Source: Halomonas sp.
GTDB lineage: Bacteria > Pseudomonadota > Gammaproteobacteria > Pseudomonadales > Halomonadaceae
Reading direction: 5' to 3'
DNA: 64,000 bases
Assembly (NCBI RefSeq): GCF_029263665.1
Contig: NZ_JAJUFQ010000020.1
Location: 22,942 to 86,941, forward strand
Under the pieces are notes generated by a model. It was not told where the DNA came from. It made no database searches and saw nothing but the letters and a program-made list of their open reading frames with translations. Positions within the stretch are counted from its first letter, which is position 1. Every line of letters begins with the position of its first letter. Positions 58,284 to 64,000 of this stretch are shown piece by piece. Both the position numbers and the translations under genes were made by a program.

Positions 58284-60479
58284 TCAGCTCGCCAGTTGGT
58301 CACCCAGCGGCAAGCGCCGAATGCGCTGGCCAGTGGCAGCAAAGATCGCATTGGCAACTGCCGGCGCCAAAGGTGGAACCGGTGGCTCGCCAATCCCGGT
58401 GGGCGCCTCTGCCGAGGGTACGATATGCACCTCGATACTCGGCATCGCACCGATGCGCAGCGGTTGGTAGTCATGGAAGTTCGATTGATCCACCTTGCCT
58501 TCCGTCAGCGTGATCTCGCCGTATAGAACAGCCGTCAGGGCAAATCCGATCGAACCTTCGACCTGTGCTTTCACTACATCGGGATTGACGGCAATGCCAC
58601 AGTCCACCGCACAGATCACTCGATCCACGCGCACCTGCCCATCGTCACTGACACTGACCTCAGCCACCTGAGCAACATAGCTGTTGAACGACTCGTGCAC
58701 TGCCACACCCCGACCGCGCCTCCCACCATCTTCGTTCTCTGCCAGCGGGGACTCCCACCCCGCCTTTTCTGCCGCGAGCTTCAAAACAGCAGCATGGCGG
58801 GGATGCTCGGCCAGCATCTCAAGGCGCCAGGCGACAGGGTCCTTCTCGGTTTCTGTCGCCAGTTCATCGATGAAACACTCCGTCGAGAAGGCGGTATGTG
58901 ACGAGCCCACCGAGCGCCACCACTGCACGGGAACGCCAATATCACTCGGGGTATGCAGTTCCACCTGAAAGTTGGCAATGGCGTAAGGCAGGTTGGAAGC
59001 CCCTTCCACCGAGGTAGGATCAATCTCGTCCTGTATCATCGCCTCGAAGGGAGAACCTTCGGCGACGGATTGTCCGACCAGGCGATGGCGCCAGCCCACC
59101 AGTTGGCCTTGCTCGTCCAGCCCCGCCCACAGCCGATGATGGAACATCGGGCGATAATTGCCGGCACGCATGTCATCTTCGCGCAGCCATACCAGTTTGA
59201 CCGGTGCCCGGCCATCGATGGCCTTGACGATATGCGCCGTTTCGAGAATGTAATCCGCTTTCTTGGCCGCACGCCGCCCGAAACTGCCGCCGGCATAGAG
59301 CGTATTGATACGCACCTGCTGCGGTTCCAGCCCGAACAGCTCTGCCAGAACGCTCTGGTCATAGGTCTGCATCTGGTCGCCATTCCAGACCTCACAGCCC
59401 TCATCCGTCAGCTGGATCACACAGTTCAACGGCTCCATGGCGGCATGGGCCAGATAAGGCATGTCATAGGTGGCATCCAGCGTCTGTGCCGCTTCAGAGA
59501 GCGTTGCCTCGACATCGCCCCGCTGTTCCGCCACCGTCCCCGGCGATTCGGCCAATGCCTGGAAGCGTTCGAGAATCTGTTCGGATCCGAGAGTGAAGGC
59601 ATCGGCCTCGTCCCATTCGACGCTCAATGCATCACGCCCCTTCTTGGCACTCCAAGTGTCACGGGCCAATACCGCTACCCCGGAAGGAATCTCGACCACA
59701 TCGACAACGCCTTTTACCTCGCGGGCCTTCGTCGCATCGAAGGAACCTGCCTTGGCACCGAAGCGCGGCGGATGCGCCACCACAGCAGTGAGCATGTCAG
59801 GCAAATGGATATCCTGGGTGAACACCGCACGCCCCGTGCTCTTGTCAGCACTGTCCTGGCGTGGAATGCGTTTCCCGATCAAGGTGAAATCGGCTGGATC
59901 CTTGAGCGCCACGTCGGACGGCACCGGCAACCCGGCAGCAGCGCTGGCAAGCTCTCCGAAACTCGCTTCATTATTCGAGGCCGAGTGCTTTACCACGCCT
60001 TTCTCGACAGTGATCTCTTCGGCAGGCACCTGCCACTGCTGTGCCGCTGCCGTTACCAGCATGGCACGAGCGGTCGCTCCGGCCTGACGCAACTGCTCCC
60101 AGGAATTGGCGATGGCACTACTGCCACCGGTGCCCTGGTTCGGTCCCCAGTGAAGATTGTTGTAGCGACTGGCATCCGCGGGGGCGCTTTCGACCTGGAC
60201 CTGGGACCAGTCGGCATCGAGCTCCTCGGCCACCAGCGTGGCGAGCCCTGTGTAGGTGCCCTGCCCCATCTCCAGATGCTTGGCGATCACGGTGACGTTG
60301 TTATCTTCGTCAATGCGCAGAAAGGCATTGGCCTCGAAGTCCTGAGTTTCCACCGCACCATTGGTACCGTCGGAGCCGGTACCTTGTGCCATGCTCCATG
60401 GCATGTAGAGTGCCAAGGTAAGCCCCGCCGAGCCCTTCAGGAAGCGTCGACGACTTTCGTTCTCGATGTGTCGGGTCAT
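58284..60479 (-). CDS. iorB: Molybdenum hydroxylase large subunit (isoquinoline 1-oxidoreductase beta-like)
   Basis: Binds molybdopterin cytosine dinucleotide and hydroxylates N-heterocycles or aldehydes. 731 residues from the ATG at 60479 (GAGGGAGAAC). A twin-arginine signal ESRRRFLKGSAGLTLAL (9-25) indicates folded export. Cofactor-binding GQGTYTGLATLVAEEL near 73-88, GGSFGRRAAKKADYILE near 397-413, and the catalytic glutamate in GIGEPPVPPLAP near 697-708. The reaction cannot be fixed; aldehyde oxidation is an alternative. It follows iorA by ten bases and precedes xdhC by two. A FAD subunit gene is absent, as usual for Ior-type enzymes, which pass electrons to cytochromes. Confidence 0.88.
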   Translation of the reverse strand: MTRHIENESRRRFLKGSAGLTLALYMPWSMAQGTGSDGTNGAVETQDFEANAFLRIDEDNNVTVIAKHLEMGQGTYTGLATLVAEELDADWSQVQVESAPADASRYNNLHWGPNQGTGGSSAIANSWEQLRQAGATARAMLVTAAAQQWQVPAEEITVEKGVVKHSASNNEASFGELASAAAGLPVPSDVALKDPADFTLIGKRIPRQDSADKSTGRAVFTQDIHLPDMLTAVVAHPPRFGAKAGSFDATKAREVKGVVDVVEIPSGVAVLARDTWSAKKGRDALSVEWDEADAFTLGSEQILERFQALAESPGTVAEQRGDVEATLSEAAQTLDATYDMPYLAHAAMEPLNCVIQLTDEGCEVWNGDQMQTYDQSVLAELFGLEPQQVRINTLYAGGSFGRRAAKKADYILETAHIVKAIDGRAPVKLVWLREDDMRAGNYRPMFHHRLWAGLDEQGQLVGWRHRLVGQSVAEGSPFEAMIQDEIDPTSVEGASNLPYAIANFQVELHTPSDIGVPVQWWRSVGSSHTAFSTECFIDELATETEKDPVAWRLEMLAEHPRHAAVLKLAAEKAGWESPLAENEDGGRRGRGVAVHESFNSYVAQVAEVSVSDDGQVRVDRVICAVDCGIAVNPDVVKAQVEGSIGFALTAVLYGEITLTEGKVDQSNFHDYQPLRIGAMPSIEVHIVPSAEAPTGIGEPPVPPLAPAVANAIFAATGQRIRRLPLGDQLAS

Positions 60480-60489
60480 GTTCTCTCCC

Positions 60490-60948
60490 TCAGGCCAGCG
60501 ACTCGGCCGCTTCATGAATGGCGGCCCGAATGCGGACATAGGTGGCACAGCGACAGACATTGCCGCCCATGGCGTTATCGATATCCTCGTCCGATGGCGC
60601 CTTGTTCTCTTCCAGCAACGCAACAGCGCTCATGACCTGGCCAGACTGGCAATATCCACACTGCACCACATCAAGACGCTGCCAGGCCTCCTGTACCGCC
60701 TCTCCGACCTGGCTATCGCCAATGCTTTCGATGGTCACGACCTCCTTGTCGACTGCCGCGGATACCGGCAGCATGCATGAGCGCGTCGCCTTGCCATCCA
60801 CATGAACGGTGCAAGCCCCGCACAGCGACATCCCACAGCCAAATTTGGTACCAGTGAGCCGGAGCGTGTCGCGCAATACCCATAACAAGGGTGTATCCCC
60901 TTCGACATCGACTTCCTGCGCCTGGCCGTTGATATTCAGTGTGATCAT
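60490..60948 (-). CDS. iorA: [2Fe-2S] subunit of a molybdenum hydroxylase (IorA-like)
   Basis: 152 residues from the ATG at 60948 (GAGGGGAAGATC). The N-terminal plant-type [2Fe-2S] domain has Cys38, Cys43, Cys46 and Cys58 (FGCGMSLCGAC); the C-terminal helical [2Fe-2S]-binding domain has Cys97, Cys100, Cys132 and Cys134 (VQCGYC, NVCRCATY). It carries no signal and is expected to be exported with IorB through the Tat route. First gene of iorA-iorB-xdhC, divergent from a LysR gene. Confidence 0.92.
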   Translation of the reverse strand: MITLNINGQAQEVDVEGDTPLLWVLRDTLRLTGTKFGCGMSLCGACTVHVDGKATRSCMLPVSAAVDKEVVTIESIGDSQVGEAVQEAWQRLDVVQCGYCQSGQVMSAVALLEENKAPSDEDIDNAMGGNVCRCATYVRIRAAIHEAAESLA

Positions 60949-61015
60949 GATCTTCCCCTCATGATGTGGCATCCGGCGACAATACGATCCGCTGCCGGCA
61001 TGCCCGTCGGCCCAT

Positions 61016-61069
61016 ATGCCGTTCAAATTACACATGCCATGCAAATTACAAATACCCTTCACATTAGCA
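61016..61069. repeat. Three tandem 18-base units upstream of iorA
   Basis: Units 61016-61033, 61034-61051 and 61052-61069 (ATGCCRTKCAAATTACA form). The first two agree at 14 of 18; the third is more divergent. Confidence 0.75.
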
Positions 61070-61109
61070 GTCACAAGGCACTTGTATTATCGGCATAACC
61101 AACATGCCG

Positions 61110-61128
61110 TCATGAATTCAATTCATGA
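61110..61128. promoter_or_regulatory. Perfect palindrome in the iorA-lysR divergent region
   Basis: TCATGAATT-C-AATTCATGA, 9-1-9. The half-site AATTCATGA recurs at 61319-61327. A likely binding site for the adjacent LysR regulator. Confidence 0.6.
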
Positions 61129-61340
61129 ATATCGCCAGACGGGTTAACACATAGGAGATATCGGCACTACCAGCGGATGGCAGTTCTGAAAGATCGGCAC
61201 GCACCGATTTGGTGCGAAATCTCATGATGAATCGAGTGTTTGAAGATTGATCGGGCGATAACGACCTCGCCAGGATGATGAACCTGGCCGGTTCATGCTT
61301 ATATGCTTGGAAATACAGAATTCATGAAAGGCACTCATCA

Positions 61341-62234
61341 ATGTCTCGCGAGAACTACAACGACCTCTACGCTTTCCTGGTGGTGGCAGAAAAAGGCAGC
61401 TTCACCCGAGCAGCGGCGGAACTTGGCGTCTCCCAATCGGCATTGAGTCACACGATCCGAGGCCTGGAGGAAAGGCTGGGAATTCGCCTATTGGCACGCA
61501 CGACGCGCAGCGTCTCGCCGACCGAGGCCGGCGAACGACTGATCCACAGCCTGGGGCCCTGCTTCGAAGAGATTCAATCCGGGCTATCTTCCTTGAACGA
61601 GTTACGCGACACGCCTTCCGGCACTATCCGTATCACCACCAGCGGCCTGGCAGCCGACACCATCCTGATGCCCAAGCTGACGCCATTTCTTGCCGAGTAT
61701 CCCGACATTCAGGTCGAACTGAAGATTGACGATGGCCTGAGCGATATCGTCACTGAGCGCCTCGATGCTGGCGTGCGTCTCGGCGAGCAGGTGGCCAAGG
61801 ACATGATCGCAACCCGCATCGGGCCGGATATACGCCTGATCGTGGTGGCCACCCCTGATTACTTTTCACGCCACCCTGAGCCAGTAACGCCGCATGACCT
61901 GACGCGACACAATTGCATCAATTTTCGCTTTCCCACTCATGGTGGCCTGTATGCCTGGGAATTCGAACAGGACGGTCGAGAGTTTAACGTCCAAGTCAGT
62001 GGTCAGCTCATCGTCAACAACTCGCAGCAGATACTGACAGCCATTCTGAACGGGATCGGCGTCGGCTTCCTGCCGGAGGACATGGTGCGTCCGCATATTG
62101 ATAGCGGACGCCTCGTTCAGGTCCTGGACGAATGGTGCCTGCCTTTCCCGGGATTCCACCTCTATTACCCGAATCGCCGTCAGGCGTCTCCCGCCTTCTC
62201 GCTGCTGGTCGAAACACTGCGCTATCGCGACTGA
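61341..62234 (+). CDS. LysR-type transcriptional regulator
   Basis: 297 residues from the ATG at 61341; the open frame upstream is not LysR-like. HTH at about 4-63 (GSFTRAAAELGVSQSALSHT), effector domain with LRDTPSGTIRITTSGLAADTIL near 85-106 and LDAGVRLGEQ near 142-151. CrgA-like subgroup. Divergent from iorAB-xdhC with a palindrome between, so it probably regulates that operon. Weak ribosome binding site. Confidence 0.88.
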   Translation: MSRENYNDLYAFLVVAEKGSFTRAAAELGVSQSALSHTIRGLEERLGIRLLARTTRSVSPTEAGERLIHSLGPCFEEIQSGLSSLNELRDTPSGTIRITTSGLAADTILMPKLTPFLAEYPDIQVELKIDDGLSDIVTERLDAGVRLGEQVAKDMIATRIGPDIRLIVVATPDYFSRHPEPVTPHDLTRHNCINFRFPTHGGLYAWEFEQDGREFNVQVSGQLIVNNSQQILTAILNGIGVGFLPEDMVRPHIDSGRLVQVLDEWCLPFPGFHLYYPNRRQASPAFSLLVETLRYRD

Positions 62235-62281
62235 TGGCCAGGCCATTCCAGTACGGACAGGTTCCCCCTCCCCTGTAGAGC

Positions 62282-63373
62282 TCACGCCGCCCCTTGGGTA
62301 TTCACATAAAGCGCATACAGGGAATGACTGGAAGCCATATACAACCGATTGCCCTTGGGACCACCGAAGGCCAGGTTGGCACAACGCTCGGGCAGGCGGA
62401 TAAAACCGATCGGCTTGCCTTCGGGATTGAACACCATCACCCCGTCCAGATCTTCCGGCTGGCCTTGCAGGGTAAACACCTTGCGACCCGACACTTCGGT
62501 AGGCTCTTCTGCAAGTGCCCCATTGCTACCGTAGCCGCACCACAGGTTGCCATCCTGGTCCACCTTGAAGCCATCGAGCGCCCCGAAATCCGCGGCGTCG
62601 ATCAGCTTGGCCTTGTTGCCCAGGGTGCCATCAGCGGCAACGTCGTAGCTCCAGATGCTGCGATTGGGTGTGCCCTTCCATTCCACTACATAGAGCTTGC
62701 TCTCATCCGGGGAAAACGCCAGGCCATTAGGATTGACCAGGTCCGTGAGCACTGCTGTCAGGGTGCCATCCGTATCGATACGATAGACATTGGTGGTTTC
62801 CTGCTCCGGCTCGGCCTGTTCGCCTTCATAGTTGCCATTGATGCCGAACAGCGGATCAGTGAACCAGATACTGCCATCCGACTTGACCACGACATCGTTG
62901 GGTGCATTGAGTTTCTTGCCCTGATACTGATCGGCCAATACGGTCTGACTGCCGTCCTTTTCCGTACGCACGACACGCCGGGTCACGGAATGCTCACAGG
63001 TGATCAAGCGACCTTCTGCATCGAAGACGTTGCCATTGGAGAAGTTCGCGGGTTCGCGAAAGACACTGAAGGTATCGTCAGCTTCGTCGTATTTCATGAT
63101 GCGATTATTGGGAATATCGGACAGCAGCAGCACACCATCCTGCCTGGAATAGGCAGGCCCTTCCGCCCAGCGCATTCCTGTGCCGAGCTGCTCGACCGTT
63201 GCCGAGAAAATTCGATACTTGGAGAAACTGGGGTCCAGGATCAGCACGGCGGGGTCTGGATAACGCTGATGGGGAGTAAAAGCGAAGGACTGTCCAAAAG
63301 CCTTGCCAAAAGCTGCCATGGCGACGCCAGCGGCCCCGTATGACAGAACGGTGCGACGTGTCATCTTCATCAT
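62282..63373 (-). CDS. SMP-30/gluconolactonase-family lactonase, Tat-exported
   Basis: 363 residues. The N-terminus MTRRTVLSYGAAGVAMAAFG is a Tat-like signal (R-R at 5-6 of the shorter form). The six-bladed propeller has the metal ligands of SMP-30: Glu in RWAEGPAYS, Asn in LNAPNDVVV, Asn in VNPNGLAFSPDESKLYV and Asp in LDGFKVDQDGN. It should open a sugar lactone (such as arabinonolactone or gluconolactone) in the periplasm. It lies 74 bases after the aldehyde dehydrogenase and a terminator. Confidence 0.88.
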   Translation of the reverse strand: MMKMTRRTVLSYGAAGVAMAAFGKAFGQSFAFTPHQRYPDPAVLILDPSFSKYRIFSATVEQLGTGMRWAEGPAYSRQDGVLLLSDIPNNRIMKYDEADDTFSVFREPANFSNGNVFDAEGRLITCEHSVTRRVVRTEKDGSQTVLADQYQGKKLNAPNDVVVKSDGSIWFTDPLFGINGNYEGEQAEPEQETTNVYRIDTDGTLTAVLTDLVNPNGLAFSPDESKLYVVEWKGTPNRSIWSYDVAADGTLGNKAKLIDAADFGALDGFKVDQDGNLWCGYGSNGALAEEPTEVSGRKVFTLQGQPEDLDGVMVFNPEGKPIGFIRLPERCANLAFGGPKGNRLYMASSHSLYALYVNTQGAA

Positions 63374-63403
63374 GAATTCCTTGTTCTTGTAACCATCCGC
63401 CAT

Positions 63404-63436
63404 AAAAAAAGCCCGGGGAATCTTTATCCCCCGGGC
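63404..63436 (-). terminator. Intrinsic terminator after the KGSADH-type gene
   Basis: On the minus strand: GCCCGGGG (63436-63429), a ten-base loop, CCCCGGGC (63418-63411), then a run of seven T (63410-63404). It lies 12 bases after the aldehyde dehydrogenase stop and before the lactonase gene. Confidence 0.85.
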
Positions 63437-63447
63437 CAGTTACCTCA

Positions 63448-64000
63448 TCAGCCTTCGCGCTTGCCATCGACCAGACGGCTGACGCCTTGCGGGTTGCCAT
63501 CCCGCAGCGCCTCGGGCAACAACGCCTGGGGCAGGTTCTGGTAGCACACCGGGCGCAGGAAGCGGTAGATCGCTGCACTGCCGACAGAAGTGGTGCGAGC
63601 ATCGGAAGTCGCCGGATACGGACCGCCATGCACCATGGCGTGACATACCTCGACGCCGGTGGGCCAGCCGTTGACCATCACGCGCCCGGCACGCCGCTCC
63701 AGGGTCGGCAGCAAGCGACGCGCGGCATCGATATCGCCATCGTCCATCTGCAGGGTGGCGGTGAGCTGACCTTCCAGGTGCTCGGTCACCTGCTGCATGT
63801 CATCGAGGCTGGCGCAGGCCACGACCAGCGAGGTCGAACCAAACACCTCAGCCTGCAGCGCCTCGTCGGCCAGGAAGTCCTGAGCCTCGGCGACGAACAG
63901 GCCAGCCTGACACTGGTTGGGCCCCGTGCCTTGCTGGCCACGGGCGACTTCCTTGGCCTTGTCGCTGGCCGCCAGCCCTGCCACACCGCTCTGGTAGGCA
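63448..64000 (-). CDS. Alpha-ketoglutaric semialdehyde dehydrogenase-type ALDH, C-terminal part (runs off the window)
   Basis: The last 184 codons, running off the window. VMVNGWPTGVEVCHAMVHGG and PYPATSDARTTSVGSAAIYR, then FLRPVCYQNLPQALLPEAL, is the unmistakable end of the NADP-dependent 2,5-dioxovalerate (alpha-ketoglutarate semialdehyde) dehydrogenase class. These carry out the last step from pentoses, uronates or hydroxyproline to 2-oxoglutarate. With the adjacent SMP-30 lactonase it suggests an oxidative sugar pathway upstream of the window edge. The catalytic Cys and Glu lie outside the window. Confidence 0.9.
   Translation of the reverse strand, partial: AYQSGVAGLAASDKAKEVARGQQGTGPNQCQAGLFVAEAQDFLADEALQAEVFGSTSLVVACASLDDMQQVTEHLEGQLTATLQMDDGDIDAARRLLPTLERRAGRVMVNGWPTGVEVCHAMVHGGPYPATSDARTTSVGSAAIYRFLRPVCYQNLPQALLPEALRDGNPQGVSRLVDGKREG

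Larger units (their letters stand above)
60949..61340. other. Divergent control region of iorA and lysR
   Basis: 392 bases with the 18-base tandem repeat at 61016-61069 and the palindrome at 61110-61128. AATTCATGA recurs at 61319-61327, just before the lysR start. No gene is seen. Confidence 0.5.

Noticed and set aside
58953..60635. A 560-codon open frame antisense to iorB
   Set aside because: iorB carries cofactor motifs and a Tat signal in the minus frame; the antisense frame is an artefact of composition.

Overview
The window looks like chromosomal DNA of a GC-rich gammaproteobacterium, most probably a member of the Halomonadaceae. The support is the polyhydroxyalkanoate (PHA) block with a PhaC whose nucleophile box reads S-Y-C-I-G, the gammaproteobacterial order miaB-ybeZ-ybeY-corC-lnt, the divergent smrB / prmB-aroC pair, and gph next to trpE. 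The genus is inferred from protein character; no rRNA or tRNA gene was found.

Layout. 1-25 kb is mostly conserved core: the 5' end of trpE, gph, ndh, mscS, a GIY-YIG protein and rpe; a complete sulfate importer (sbp-cysT-cysW-cysA); a YajG-type lipoprotein; tpm with an SH3-domain membrane protein; the miaB-ybeZ-ybeY-corC-lnt run; the PHA genes (synthase, phasin, DUF6489 protein); aroC-prmB; smrB; and a patatin-like phospholipase. 24.5-39.3 kb is accessory metabolism: an ECF42-type sigma factor overlapping a DGPF/YCII protein, a LysR gene and a quinone oxidoreductase separated by a hairpin-rich repeat element, a VOC protein, an MBL hydrolase and an oxidoreductase, then a minus-strand set of two alpha/beta hydrolases, a DUF3100 permease, an M20 amidohydrolase, a beta-hydroxyacid dehydrogenase and an aldehyde dehydrogenase. 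39.3-53 kb is rich in regulators and small redox enzymes: a 50-residue membrane protein, a lower-GC propeller/Nudix patch, a NemR-like repressor with its target operon (CurA-like reductase, DJ-1 protein), GST, HxlR, MerR, a second quinone reductase, an isochorismatase-family hydrolase, a LysR/MFS pair and a remnant of an old yellow enzyme. 53-57.3 kb is glpF-glpK-glpD. 57.3-64 kb holds an IorAB-type molybdenum hydroxylase with XdhC and a divergent LysR gene, then an SMP-30 lactonase and the C-terminal part of a ketoglutarate-semialdehyde-type dehydrogenase.

How it fits together. Two regulatory circuits can be read from the sequence. (1) Two promoter-like elements of the form TGTCGA-N17-CGA, both containing CTTCATTCGA and both about 60 bases before a start codon, lie ahead of the DGPF-ECF42 operon and of the VOC gene; this suggests an ECF42 regulon. 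(2) The 15-base inverted repeat TAGACGACTGGTCTA occurs identically before the NemR-like gene and before the CurA/DJ-1 operon. With the start chosen here, the repressor has Cys106 and Lys175, the redox pair of E. coli NemR.

A less expected pattern is a series of imperfect tandem repeats, most often 15 bases long, at intergenic junctions and inside coding sequences (sbp-cysT, ALDH, M20/DUF3100, glpF, glpD and others). The most structured non-coding stretch is about 27148-27414, where six hairpins follow each other between related inverted ends.
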